This document shows, piece by piece, positions 10,260 through 21,258 of a stretch of 64,000 bases of DNA. Under the pieces are notes generated by a model, which was not told where the DNA came from, did not search any database, and saw nothing but the letters and a program-made list of their open reading frames with translations. The stretch lies in the NCBI GenBank assembly GCA_965153355.1, contig OZ231126.1, forward strand, positions 69,378,001 through 69,442,000, written 5' to 3'. Position 1 is the stretch's first letter; each line of letters starts with the position of its first letter. Source of the stretch: Flaccisagitta enflata. Taxonomy: Eukaryota; Chaetognatha; Sagittoidea; Aphragmophora. Made by a program: the position numbers and the translations under genes.

Positions 10260-10440
10260 GGGTGGTGAAGAATAACCGAGAGTGCCAAAAGACAAAACAT
10301 GCTTTTGGCGGAATTGCGAGTGAAAGAGAAGAAAGGAAGAAAGAAATGGTGGAAGGAAGAGATGAAGAAATAGCAAGAGAAATTGAAAGCAAAAAGGAAG
10401 GGAGGGCGAAAAAAAAGATACAGTACGAGAATCAAAGAAC
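10260..10440. other. Purine-rich stretch
   Basis: A/G-rich sequence with AAAGAAGAAAGG-type runs. Small frames here have Lys/Glu content from composition only. Confidence 0.5.
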
Positions 10441-11085
10441 TGGGTAACTGGAGGGAAGCCATATCTGTAAAACGGCTAGGATTCATGATCAAATTTTTTA
10501 CCACAAAATGCACCTATAGGTGTACTATGTTGTTTAAGGTTTTGGAGCCATTCCAACAAATTCATTTTTTTTTGGTCCAAAAATTTTTTTTCTGTTTTTG
10601 GCTGATTTTGACCACAAAAATCACACTAAAAAAATATTCTTTCACATGTATATTAGTTAGATGCGTTAACACAAATTTCATTTTTTGTTGGGGATTTTCC
10701 GCCAATTTTTGTGGCTATGGCACCCAAAACTCAAAAAACACAAAAAGTGGGATATTTCCTAAGATTTTCAACAAAATCCCTTGATTTTTGGTGTGGTAGT
10801 AGTTTTAGGATTTATTAATAAATGTGCAAAATTTCAGTTCTTAAAAAGAATTTTTGATAGAGTTATGAAATTTTAAATTTTTCACAAAATGCAATGTAGG
10901 ACGTTTTTGGGTCAATTTTTTTTTTTTCAAGTAAAAAAATTTGGCAATTGTTATTTTTTGATAAGATAAATAACGAATTAAGAGTTTCTAAAAAAAATTT
11001 TGAACTAGCCCTCTTATTAAAAAAAATTTTTTTCTCAAAATTTGTGAAAATGACCCATTTTTTGAAGTTGAGTAAAAACTGTTCC
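10441..11085. other. AT-rich repeat-like stretch, no gene
   Basis: Long A and T runs. A CTGTAAAACGGCT motif (near 10466) recurs inside the inverted repeat downstream (near 11595), which suggests this is also transposon-derived. Confidence 0.45.
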
Positions 11086-11845
11086 TGTCATCCGATCATC
11101 TTCATTTTTGGTGGAGTTGTTACCTGTTATCTACCCTAACTTCACCTAAAATTTGAGCTCACTGCGACTAACGGTTGCGGAGATATTGACGTTCAAAGTT
11201 ACTTTGTCAGAGCAAAATCAGCAAAATTGACATTTTGGCCATTTTTGAGCTTTTATAAAATTGTATTTTTTCCTTCACACACCTCCATTTTGGCTGAAGT
11301 TACTCATGTTTATGCAAATATTCATATTCCAAAATTTCACACTTGTCAGTTGCTGTTTTACAGTTATGGTGGTCCAAAGCCAAATGCAATTTTTCAACAA
11401 AAACTACTGTGAAAATTTTTCAAAAAAATTGAAAAAAAAGTTCTCATCAGGGTTTTTGAGTTGGGAAAATAATATAATTTCTAATTTTTTGGACCCCCCC
11501 TTTGGAGACCTTTTTTTGAAAAATTTTTGCTGATTTTTCCACCTAAGATTTGATTGAAAAATTTGTATTTTTTGAAACTTTGGACCACCATAACTGTAAA
11601 ACGGCTTGACTGACAAGTGTGAAATTTTGCAATATGAATATATGCATAAAAATGATTAACTTCAGCCAAAATGGAGGTGTGTGAAGGAAAATACAATTTT
11701 ATAAAAGCTCAAAAATGGCCAAAATGCAATTTTGCTGATTTTGCTCTGACTCCATCTTGAACATCAATATCTCCGCAACTGTTTGTGTAGTGGGCTCAAA
11801 TTAGGAACAGGTAGATAACAGGTAACTCCACCAAAAATGAAGATG
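11086..11845. repeat. Large inverted repeat (about 300-bp arms)
   Basis: The left arm (about 11090-11420) and right arm (about 11565-11845) match in reverse complement. They share CATTTTTGGTGGAGTT, GTTGCGGAGATATTGA, CTCCATTTTGGCTGAAGTTA and CACACTTGTCAGT, around a spacer of about 140 bp. It is probably a fold-back MITE. Its right end is cut by the Y element that begins at 11846. Confidence 0.8.
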
Positions 11846-12268
11846 GGCAGCGGTCCCGAAGGAGTCGATGATTTATGCTTTCACACATATGGGGAATATC
11901 AGTCTTGAGACCCAAATCCTAACCTCGAGGTCCTAATTCCAGCCTCAAGGCCCAAATCCCAGGGCAAAGGCCCAAATCCCACCCCACAGGCCTAAATCCC
12001 AGCCCAAGGCCAAAATCTTAGTCATGAGGCTCAAATCCTAATCGCTTGCAGGGGCTGGTATTTAGGCCTTTGGGCTGGGATTTGGGCCTTTCCTCTGGGA
12101 TTTGGGCCTTGAGGCTGGAATGAGGACCACGAGGTTGGGAATTTGGTCTCAAGACTGGGATTTGGGCCTCGTGGGAAGGGCGGGTATGAAAAAGAAGGGG
12201 GGAGGAGGAGAAAATTCCCCATGCGTGTGAAAGCATAGGTCATCGACCCCTTCGTTTCCGCTGCACCA
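11846..12268. mobile_element. Y-family fold-back element, copy 1
   Basis: The left end GGGCAGCGGTCCCGAAGG plus TATGCTTTCACACATATGGG is mirrored at the right by CCCATGCGTGTGAAAGCATA and CCCCTTCG. The minisatellite inside reads CTCAAGGCCCAAATCCCAG in the left half and CTGGGATTTGGGCCTTGAGG in the right half, making a palindrome. Confidence 0.75.
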
Positions 12269-12637
12269 AAACGAGCACCGCTGAGAGAGCATAAAAGAGG
12301 GGTATTACCCTGCACCTGATCTGCCACAAAGAATGAGAATGAAACTATACATAGTAATCGATGACCATCTACTTTTGTTAGTTGGATAATATTGATGTCA
12401 AAGATGATGATATGATTTCTTCTAAGGAATTCCACTGTGAGGAAAGAAAAAAAATCGATTATTTCATGAATATTGGATGTCTTTTTCTTAAAAGCTGCTA
12501 ATATTTCGATGATGGGGCTTCCACTGACAAGACAGGCTGACAGATGGATGACAAAAGAAAAAAATCTGATTGGTTATCAAGATGGGAATTGGGTTGTTAA
12601 GTCCCAAAAAAGGTTGGCAGCAGAGAGAGAGAAAGGA
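12269..12637. other. No gene seen
   Basis: Unremarkable AT-rich sequence without a supported frame or repeat match. Confidence 0.4.
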
Positions 12638-12870
12638 GGGGCGCGTTTCTAGTCACTAACAATCGCGGTTTTAACAAGCCACTTGTTTGTTTACTTGGAC
12701 CACTCACTGCACTACTCCGCAGCACTCTTCTTGCTTTGCTTGTTCGCTCTGTTCACGGGCTCGCCCACTCACTTCGCACACTCCACACACACTCCACAAT
12801 TGAAATATGTGAATACGTGTTCATAGTGAAAATGCGAAGAACGCGTTAGTTGTCGTCAGTAGAAACATGC
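12638..12870. mobile_element. S-family MITE, copy 2, degenerate
   Basis: GGGCGCGTTTCTAGTCACTA opens it. CACTCACTGCACTACTCCGC and CGAAGAACGCGTTAG follow in the order of the family, ending near AGTAGAAACATGCCC. Confidence 0.65.
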
Positions 12871-13127
12871 CCAAAGAGGAAGAGAATGAAAAAGAGATGA
12901 CGCCTTTGTAAGATGAAATCTCATTGAATTTTGAAATCAAATAAATCATGATGATGATCTCAGTGGATCTCCATTCTTCTAAGAATATTCATGTTTTTGT
13001 CGTCGCCTCTACACGATGAGGGTGGGATAGCTGGAGGCTGACTACCATCTCGGCGGAAATGAACGCGACAGTTGCTAAAAGTGGCATCTGCTTAGGAAAA
13101 GTGTTGCTCCAAAATGAATAGTTTTGA

Positions 13128-13245
13128 ATACAAGGCCTAGTAGGCCAAGTAGGTGCGCCATGTGGATCGTCAAAATCGTTACAGACCAACCGACCAACAG
13201 ACACAGCCAGTTATAGGGGCGCTCTGACGCACACTAAAATGCTTC
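13128..13245 (+). mobile_element. HINE-like element, GGTGCGCC subtype
   Basis: It starts CAAGGCCTAGTAGGCCAAGT with AGGTGCGCC, has a short CCAACCGACCAACAGAC core, and ends GGGGCGCTCTGACGCACACT then AAAA. Confidence 0.6.
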
Positions 13246-13437
13246 AGACCCCGAATTGGTTGTTTTTCAAAGGTGTTTACATCAATGCTTTAAAATGAGA
13301 CCGATCTAGAGTATGTAGCTTTATTTATTAAGGAGCAACACTCTTCCAAACTTGATAATACTTTTAGTAAAACTTTTAGCAGCTCGCGTTTCTTTCCGCC
13401 AAGATAGTAGCTTAGAATAAATAAGTTGAACAAAACA

Positions 13438-13558
13438 AATTGAAGTGATTGAAGCGATTGAAGCGGTCAAAGTAATGGAATCAATGGAAGTGATTAAAGT
13501 GATGGAAATGACGGTTGTGGGATGTGATGGAACGGATGAAGGCAATGGAATTGATCAG
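13438..13558. repeat. ATGGAA-type minisatellite, left part
   Basis: Degenerate GATTGAAGCGATTGAAG and GATGGAA units. The same composition resumes at 14795, so the array has been split by an insertion. Confidence 0.6.
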
Positions 13559-13684
13559 GTAGCGTCAACGATGACAACTTCACATTTTGACGCTACTGAG
13601 AATTCTCCATAGCGTCAATATCTATTCTCTATTGTGATGATTTGGAATTTAATAATTGTCACTACTGAGAATAGTTTTCTCCCC

Positions 13685-13726
<42 letters not shown>

Positions 13727-13730
13727 CTCT

Positions 13731-13800
<70 letters not shown>

Positions 13801-14790
13801 GTATAAAAGTTTTATTGCAAACATATTTATGCATTGAATTTTTTTTTTATCAGTGGGGGGACTTAAACAGATAATTTAAACCAACCTGGAAAAAATGTAT
13901 CCTTAGGTTTTTATATGAATTTATATTGTTGCAATAACTCTGCTTTTATTCTTTGTCTCTATCTCACTTATTCATTTTCTTTAACTTTTTCTTTGGGCTC
14001 ATTCTTTTTGAAACAGTAATGTTTTCATTTGTGTCTCTGTTTTATTTTTTTTCTTACTATTCATTTTTGAATTTTCATTTTTTAACTTTTATATTTTTTT
14101 TTTCAATTTTTTTGTCACTTTTTAAGCATCACTTTTTATTCTTCACCTTTTTTAATTTTTTATTTCTATATTTTGTTTTTTATCATTCATTTTTCATTTT
14201 TCAATTTTTTTTTAGAATTGTTAATAATTGCATTTTTCAAATTAAATTGTCATATATTTTTAAATCTATTTTTTATTCCATCAAGCAAAAAAACCAATAA
14301 AACTCAGGGTTACAATTTTATCCAGATGGATTTTGTCAAATCCCCCTCTATATTTACAATACATTTATAAGTAGCTATATGCCAGGTTTAAGATGCATAT
14401 CCATCCATTTGTTTTTTTGTCTATACATCCATCTATTTGTTCATTTGTACATCCATCCATCCATCTATCTTTCCAATCCTCTGTCCATCTCCACCCATCC
14501 AACATTTCTTCTAACAGCACGTTATGTAGGTTTTGATTGTACTTGTCTGTAGAAAAGAGTGAAGCGTGTGTAGTGAGTGTGTGAAACGTGAAAGAAGAAG
14601 GGTAGAACGAGGAACGACAGTAGAAGTGGGCAAGAGATTGAGAGACAGATGAGATATAAGGGGGTAGAATTCTCAGTTGTAAAATCATAAAATCTTTCTA
14701 CCATTTTGATGCCTTAGATAATTCTCTATTGCGTCAAAAACATTTATTCTCAGTAGCGTCAATTTTGCGAATTCTCTAGTGCGTCAAACT
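13559..14790. mobile_element. AT-rich insertion splitting the minisatellite
   Basis: The borders carry TAGCGTCAA and TGCGTCAAA motifs, and TTTTGACGCTACTGAGAAT (near 13594) is the inverse of ATTCTCAGTAGCGTCAAT (near 14740). The minisatellite is interrupted exactly here. The interior holds a CT array (13683-13800) and a long T-rich stretch (13950-14280). The type is unclear; no transposase. Confidence 0.5.
13683..13801. repeat. (CTTT)n/(CT)n microsatellite
   Basis: CTTT repeats turn into CT repeats with occasional CCT interruptions. Confidence 0.95.
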
Positions 14791-14794
14791 CCCG

Positions 14795-15205
14795 ATGGAA
14801 CGGATGGAAATGATGGATTTGATGAGAATAAATGGAGCAAATGGACGCAATGGAATAGATCAGAGCAAATGAAATGATGGAATTGATGAGAATAAATGGG
14901 ACAAATGGACGCAATGGAATTGATCAGAGCGGTCAAAATGATGAAATTGATGAGAATTAATGGAACAAATGGATGCAATGGAATAGATCAGAGCCATGGA
15001 AATGATGGAATTGATGAGAATTAGTGGAACAAATGGAAAAAATAGAATTGAACACAGCGATTTAAACGATGGAATTGATCAGAATCAATGGAACAAATGG
15101 AAGCTATGGAATCGATCGGACAATTGAAATGATGAAATTGATGGGTAGTAATGGAGGGGATGGAATCGATTAAAGCATTGGAAAATGACAGAGGTAAATG
15201 AGGTA
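14795..15205. repeat. ATGGAA-type minisatellite, right part (units of about 63 bp)
   Basis: CGCAATGGAATAGATCAGAG recurs near 14840, 14911 and 14973, and related GATGGAATTGATGAGAAT blocks fill the rest. Frames rich in Ser/Ile/His are repeat translations. Confidence 0.75.
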
Positions 15206-15415
15206 ATGGCAATGGAAGTTATGGAATCCGAGTATGTTTTTTCCACAGTTGAGTTTGAATCCCTTGTTAATCCTTCTTTCCGTTGTTGTATCGTTGTATT
15301 GGTTAATGGTTCTGAACATGACTGAGCTGAGCTCGTAGAATCCACCTGGCATTGATCGTTGCTCCTTGATGGCTGTCCGTCATTCAGTGGGTAGAATATC
15401 AAGCAACCGACATTT

Positions 15416-15618
15416 GTTTTTAACAAGGCCGGATACACGGCTGCCCCAATCGCGTGCGGGTGGGCAGGGGATGTATTTGAGGTCACTTGATCATTTGGGC
15501 AGGAGCAGTGAGGCCAAAGACCGCAAAAACAAAAAAAAAGTAAAGTGTGACGGACGGACGGACGGACGGACAGACCGACAAAGTGGGGTGTAGAGTTGCG
15601 TAGAACGCGACTAAAAAC
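15416..15618 (+). mobile_element. HINE-like element, full length
   Basis: It runs from AACAAGGCCGGATACACGGC through AATCGCGTGCGGGTGGGCAG, GGGCAGGAGCAGTGAGGCC and AGTAAAGTGTGACGGACGG to the terminal GAGTTGCGTAGAACGCGACT plus AAAAA. It is one of the clearest complete copies. Confidence 0.85.
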
Positions 15619-15899
15619 CATTTATGGAACATACGAAAGAAATTAAAGAGAAAGAGAGGGCAGAAAGAGAGGATTGCAGGCGCCTGGAATTGAATGGGAA
15701 CCAATAAAATTTAGTGTAATTCACTTTTAATGTTTGAATGATTAAAGATGATGTGTTTTTCATCAAATGGCATCATAAACCTTCGTTTATAATCGAATTC
15801 CATATCCTCAAACGATCTTCACATATTCCTGTCCTGTTTTAATAGCGCGACATCACAATTTGGTTTAAACCTATGCGTTACTCGACGACCTCCAAAGTA

Positions 15900-16495
15900 T
15901 TATCTAGAGCATAAGTATATCAACAGGCATTTAGAGCAATAACTTTATTAGAAATAAGAAATCTATGTAAAAATCAGTGAGATTTTGAAACTACTTCAGA
16001 TTTCTGACGCGATGCCGCAAACTACATTTATCTAGCTCAAGGCGTTTAGAAATGAGAAGCAAAATAGGATGGACAACTCATTTGAAAAGTGACAAAAATA
16101 TTGCATTTAGTTTCTTTTTTGATTTCTGAGTGAAGTAAAACAGTCCTTTTTCAGATAGATTAGAGGTTTCTTCATTTGACTTTTTGTCCTAGATGTAACG
16201 CCAAACACATTCTTGGTTTACTTCAACCCCACTGAGTTATTGTGAGAGCAAATGACACAAAACCGAGAATATGATAATGACAAAAGAATGGTCTAAAACA
16301 TATTGAAGGCATGGGAAGATATCATACATTTGAACTAAATATTTGTCTTAAATTGTATAGAAAGTCCATGTAGAGCTAGTAGTTGAAGCTCAAAGAGGTA
16401 ATATTAAGTGTATAGTTCATTCTATAGATTTTTTTATAATCCTTTTATGACCAATGAACTAATTTTTGTTGTTGATATACTTATGCTCTAGATAG
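15900..16495. mobile_element. TA-MITE (family U)
   Basis: TTATCTAGAGCATAAGTATA at the left is mirrored by TATACTTATGCTCTAGATAG at the right, with TA on both flanks (15898-15899 and 16496-16497). It is about 596 bp, AT-rich, without a transposase. Confidence 0.8.
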
Positions 16496-16497
16496 TA

Positions 16498-16795
16498 TTA
16501 ATAACGCTTCGGTCGCTTCCGCCAAATCCATTGATCGTTTTCAAAACCTTCACAGTTGAGATGAAAATACCATTGCCCTGGAGATGTCGTTTGATCTAGG
16601 TTTAGTGTAGGTGTTAGTAACATAAAAATGGATTAACGGAGGGTTTGACACAGCGCAGTAAAAACTCCATTTGACTCCATTTGAAAATCCATTTGACTTT
16701 TACTTAAGTACGTTTAGAATCCTGATGACTTCCCTTTCATGATGTATCTAAAGCTGTGGCCTGTCTCATTAAGTATCAGGGCCACTCTGTGTCTA
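16498..16795. other. No gene seen
   Basis: No exon with matching borders could be placed here, although it lies upstream of gene 1 and may be part of its intron. Confidence 0.3.
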
Positions 16796-16954
16796 CTACT
16801 CTCTGTCTCTCTCTCTCTCTCTCTCTCCTTCTGTCTCTCTTTCTGTCTCTCTTTCTGTCTCTGTCTCTCTTTCTCTTTCTCTTTCTCTTTCTCTTTCTCT
16901 CTCTCTCTTTTTTTTTCCTATCTATATAAAAATATATATATATATATATATATA

Positions 16955-17014
<60 letters not shown>

Positions 17015-17062
17015 CTTCACTCTCATCCACACATTCACTTTCATTGTCTCTCTCTCTCTCAC
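16796..17062. repeat. (CT)n/(TTTCTC)n with internal (AT)n
   Basis: Pyrimidine array interrupted at about 16926-16955 by an AT run. Its end supplies the pyrimidine-rich stretch before the acceptor at 17092. Confidence 0.9.
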
Positions 17063-17092
17063 GATTGTTTTCCTCACATTTTAATTTCCCAG

Positions 17093-17417
17093 GGGTGGCA
17101 TCGACGTCGTTGCCACGTGGAGCATCATCAGGAGGAGGAGGAGGAGGAGGAGGAGGAGGAGCGCGGGATGGGGCGCAAGACGAAGATGGCCTGGCTGAAC
17201 TCGTCGCTGCCGAGAGCGGAGGAGGAAGAGGAGGCGGAGGAGGTAGAGGAGGAGGAGGAAGTCACGCAGGGTCGCCGCGCGTCCCGACATCGCCGACGTC
17301 GTCCGTGACTCCAGCCACAACAACAACGACGCCGACCGCCACAACGACAACGACAAATACTCCCAGAACCCACTTTCCTTTTCCTCCTTCGGCTACATTG
17401 TTGAATTCGCCCTCCAG
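17093..17417 (+). CDS. Gene 1, candidate internal exon: Gly- and Thr-rich
   Basis: The exon follows TTTTAATTTCCCAG and ends TCCAG|GTTGAT. In the chosen frame it opens VASTSLPRGASS, runs into two poly-Gly blocks separated by DEDGLAELVAA, then a Ser/Pro/Thr-rich part with SPRVPTSPTSS and a hydrophobic LLNSPS end. The intron is in phase 2, and joining AG to the A of the next exon recreates an Arg codon, which supports this frame over the competing Glu-rich one. The left border is phase 1, so at least one upstream exon is missing. Low-complexity linkers of this kind are common in regulatory proteins; no domain could be recognised. Confidence 0.45.
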
Positions 17418-17943
17418 GTTGATTGATTGTAAAATGCAATAGATTAATTGATTTGAAATGCATTTGATTGATTAGTATGCCTATGATAGTTTAACATTAC
17501 CAAGAGACATCGACCAATCGACAATGGTTAAATTAAAGCATTATAAGTTACTTCTCACCTAAGAATAGAATTGGTTACTACTTAAGGGATTACTTTTTTC
17601 AAGTCCACGACTACAGTTACATTTACACTCCTCCTCTTACCACCACTACTGATCGGGGATTGGGTCAAATTTCATAATTCATATACTGATATACTCGGGC
17701 CCTTTGCACAAATATTCAATAAAAGAGTGATATCTCACAAGTTGGGATATGAAATAAAAAAAAAACCTTGTCGGCAACCGTTAAACCCGTGTTTGTCTGC
17801 CTGCTTGCTCATTTTATTTTGTTTTACCACTGTCACCCCTACTGAGCCCTACATGTGTCACCCAACCACCCCTCCCTCCCGCCAATCAATCCGTTAGGAT
17901 CGTTACATATACAGAAATACCTGTTTTTACCCCGATCTTCCAG
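17418..17943 (+). other. Gene 1, presumed intron
   Basis: Starts GTTGAT and ends CTGTTTTTACCCCGATCTTCCAG, reduced here to its last part: a good pyrimidine tract plus CAG. The interior is AT-rich with no repeat array. Confidence 0.4.
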
Positions 17944-18291
17944 ACTCGGCAAAAGCAGCAACAGCTTCCGGCGTCAACAACTTCTCCAGCAAACCCAACA
18001 ACAACAGCAGCTGCAGCCGCGTAATCAGCAGCAGCAACAGCATTCCTCCTCCGCAGCAGCAGCAGCAACAACCGCCGCCTTTTCCACAACTGACGTGAAA
18101 GTCCAAAACTATGCCAATCAAATATTCTCACCTCGCGCCTTCGGAGGAGGAGGAACACCGACTGCAGCCGCAGTAGCAGCAGCAGAGTGCCCTCCTTCCA
18201 CCCACTTGTCCATTCCATTTTCCCCTCGAGTGGCTCTCACTCCACCTCCCGGGGGTTCCATCATTGGGGGAGAAACTGACGGTGGTGACAG
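17944..18291 (+). CDS. Gene 1, candidate internal exon: Gln- and Ser/Ala-rich
   Basis: In phase with the exon at 17093-17417. It begins LGKSSNSFRRQQ, continues through Gln-rich (LLQQTQQQQQLQ) and Ala-rich blocks, then a less repetitive part with VQNYANQIFSPRAFGGGG, HLSIPFSPRVAL and TPPPGGSIIGGE. The SPR-type sites look like proline-directed phosphorylation sites (inference). The proposed donor is GACAG|GTTCGT, phase 2; if it is not used the frame runs to a stop at 18352. The protein is not recognised, and no following exon was identified. Confidence 0.45.
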
Positions 18292-18337
18292 GTTCGTGAC
18301 AACACAACGTTCAAATTCTATTCTTTTTTGTTCTAAC

Positions 18338-18557
18338 GAACAAGGTCTGTAATCGCGTGCTTAAAGGCTGGAGTTGCTAAGCTGGTCATTGGGGAGGGGT
18401 ATTGATGAGAGAAGCTGCTTGTAAAGACCCGAAAAAGACCGAAAAAGCCTTAAAATTAAAATAGCAACTTGTCACAGCTGAGCAGACGGATGGACAAGCC
18501 AGTAGAAGGACCGACTAACAGACTGACTAGCTGGTTTACGCACAGGCGACTTAAAAA
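18338..18557 (+). mobile_element. HINE-like element, diverged
   Basis: It starts AACGAACAAGGTCTGTAATC with GCGTGC, has a CAGACGGATGGACAAGCC core and ends TTTACGCACAGGCGACTT plus AAAAA. Confidence 0.5.
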
Positions 18558-19230
18558 TAAAAGAAAAGGAACAAAAAGAAGTGGAAAAGCTGCGCAAAAG
18601 AAAATGATCGTTCGAGATTTTATTCATATTTCAAGTCGGATTTTGAATGCATCTCTCAAAGAGTCGATCGGTACATCGGCCATCCGACACCAGAGGTCCG
18701 TCCGTCCATCCAATCGGCATCCTGGTGATTCGGAAAGTCAAAAAACAAACAGTTTTTTTTAAGGCCAAAATTTTTGCTGAACGACAATAGTACAAAAACC
18801 TTCTTATAAAAGGTGAAAAATGAAGTTGAGCACAAAAATGAGAAACTGGGTTCTGAAGGTGTCTCAGAGTAGCAGGAAATGGTTGCCATTGTTAGAAAAG
18901 TGTTGTGCTCAAATTTGGAAGCAATCTTTTGCTGTCAAAAAGTAGTCAGAATATCACAATAGAATTTGGACGCAAAAAAAGACCAAAAATAAGCATATTT
19001 TTTGGAAAAAAATGTGTCTGAAAGTAGTTAACGAAATTGAAAACCATGGAGGGTACCTGTGGCCCTAAACTTCACTGGAGCGCATGCGCAAGGGACTGGG
19101 CAAAGTTATGCAGTGTAGCGAGACTGCCTTAATGCTAGTATAGACATAACTTCAAAATTTCTTATGGAACATCGGTTTTGATGGTTCATAGGCGGGTGCG
19201 CTATAGCGGTGCTCCACTGTAGATACACTG
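18558..19230. other. No gene seen
   Basis: AT-rich; includes CCGTCCGTCCATCC near 18697 but no complete element. No supported coding frame. Confidence 0.4.
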
Positions 19231-19232
19231 TA

Positions 19233-19638
19233 CTATACGAATTAAAAAAAAAGACGCACTTTTGAATGGTTGATTGCGCCATTGAAAATCATAAAAAACA
19301 TAGCTAAATTCTAGGTCGTTAATTGGCTCCTGGGAAAATACTTTCATTTAGCGCCAATCTGGTATGTCTATTTTTTTGTTTGAAATAGTGGATTTGAAAT
19401 AAATGTTTTGAATTTGTTTCGATCTCTTTCAAGAAAAAGATGCAATTCAACAAAATGGTGTCTCACTTTAAAGAGCTGTAGCTCCTAAACCGTTAAAGAT
19501 ACAGATCTAAGATTGGTCTAGAATGAAAGATAATTTGAAAATCTTCAAAATCACTTTCTCTGTAAAATTTTTTTGATACATTTTAAGTCAGTTTTATCAG
19601 CAAATAAAAAGGTGCGTCTTTTTTTTTAATTCGCGTAG
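19233..19638. mobile_element. TA-MITE (family W, copy 2)
   Basis: CTATACGAATTAAAAAAAAA then GACGCAC at the left is mirrored by GTGCGTC and TTAATTCGCGTAG at the right, flanked by TA on both sides. It shares its terminal CTACNCGAATTAAAAAAAA with copy 1. The interior has GAATGAAAGATAATTTGAAA, a motif also seen in the family V element at 32020. Confidence 0.85.
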
Positions 19639-19869
19639 TAACTCCTACGAGATTGGGGAATGACACGTTTTAATACATGCGAACTTTTGCCTTAGCATCG
19701 TTGCGGCCACAGGGCACTTGTTCTACACAGTCATTACTTCGGATTATGACAAGTAATGACATTCCTGCTCTGAGAATGGGATAAAATATATTCGTTTTCA
19801 ATCTATTAAGCAAGCACATACATTGGAAAAAAATGGTTTGATATGAACATGAAAGGAGAGGAAGGGAGT

Positions 19870-20097
19870 TGTCAGAATGAATGGCAGTATAAGAGTTTGG
19901 TCAAGAATGGTTTGCGATATGGACCATGGATAGAAAATGGGGAGGGGCAGGAAGGGGGCGGGGCAGAAGGAATGGGCAGTATAAAGGTTTGGCCAAAAAT
20001 GGTTTGATATGGACAGGGAAGGGGGAAAGGCAAGATCGGGGCGGGGCAGAAGGAATGGGCAGTATAAAAGTTTGGCTAGAAATGGTTTGATATGGGC
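19870..20097. repeat. Tandem repeat of 83-92 bp with TATAAAAG motifs, three copies
   Basis: GCAGTATAAAAGTTTGG-type sequences occur near 19885, 19977 and 20060, each followed by AATGGTTTGATATGG and, in two units, preceded by GGGGCGGGGCAGAAGGAATG. Confidence 0.85.
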
Positions 20098-20282
20098 AGC
20101 GGTAATGTTTTCCTAAGTGACCCCGATTTACTTTGTTCCTTCACTCAATTTCCATCTCATTGTCCTCCAAGCTTTGTCCTCGTCCTTCTCTGCCTCCTCT
20201 TCCTCCTCTTCCTTCTCTTCACTCGTCCCCATTCACTCCTCCTCGTCGCTTTCTCATTTCTTTCTCATTTCTTTCCCATTTC

Positions 20283-20294
20283 TCGCCCATTTCT

Positions 20295-20334
<40 letters not shown>

Positions 20335-20513
20335 TCCTTCTTTCTTTCTTGCTTTCTTCTTTCTTTCTTTTTTCTTTCTTTCATTCTTTTTTTCTTCCTT
20401 TTTCTTTCTTTCTTTCTTTCTTGCTTTCTTTCATTCTTTCTCTCTTTCTTTCTTTCTTTCTTTCTTTCTTCTCCTCTCTCTTCCTTTCTCTCCTTTCTTT
20501 TCTTTTTCTTTTT
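20283..20513. repeat. (CTTT)n pyrimidine array
   Basis: CTTT/CTTTCTTT array with TTC interruptions, running directly into the X element at 20514. Confidence 0.95.
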
Positions 20514-21258
20514 GGGCAGTAGCCCTGAAGGGGATGAAGTTCTGTAGGACACAGGGGGACTTTTCCTTGTCCGTCTGTTTGTTCCGCCACTTGTGCCCCC
20601 TATTGGGCTCTCTGTCCTGAAATCTGCTCTCCCAGGCCTGAAATCTGCCCTCTCAGGCCTGAAATCTGCCCTCTCAGGCCTGAAATCTGCCCCCTCAGAC
20701 ATGAAATCTTCCCACTCAGGCTTAAAATCTGCTTTCTAAGGCCAGAAATCTGCCCTCTTCTGCTTGAAATCTGCCATCTCAGGCCTGAAATCTGCCCTCT
20801 CAGGCATGAAATCTGCCCTCTTTGGCTTAAAATCTGCCCTCTTAGGCCAGAAATTTGCCCTATTCTGCCTGAAATTTGCCATCTCAGGCCCAAGAGTTGC
20901 CCTCTTAGGCTGGAAATCTGCCCTCTTTGGCCAGAAATCTGTCCTCTCAGGCTGGAAATCTACCCTCCCAGGCCTGAAATCTGTCCTCTCAGGCTGGAAA
21001 TCCGCCCTCTCAGGCTTGAAATATGCCCTCTTAGGCTTGGAATTTTCCCTCTTATGCCAGATATCAGCCCAGGCCTACAATCACTTCTCTTGGACCTCAT
21101 GTCCGCCTGCAGGATGAACAGACAGATAAACAAAAATCCCCATGTGTTTGACAGGACTTTTTCCCCGTCAGGGCTGCTGCCCTGCTTCCCCTCACTCAAA
21201 TTCACTGTCATTCAAACGGCAACGGGTATCGCTGACCACATATTGCTCTAGGGCGACT
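20514..21258. mobile_element. X-family element, copy 3, unidirectional minisatellite
   Basis: The left end GGGCAGTAGCCCTGAAGG plus TGTAGGACACAGGGGG is mirrored by CCCATGTGTTTGACAGGACT and CAGGGCTGCTGCCC at the right. The right side continues through the asymmetric hairpin block (GCTTCCCCTCACTC to ACGGGTATCGCTGACCACAT). About 20 units of a 21-bp repeat (CTCAGGCCTGAAATCTGCCC) fill it, all in one direction. KSALSGL frames are repeat translations. Confidence 0.8.
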
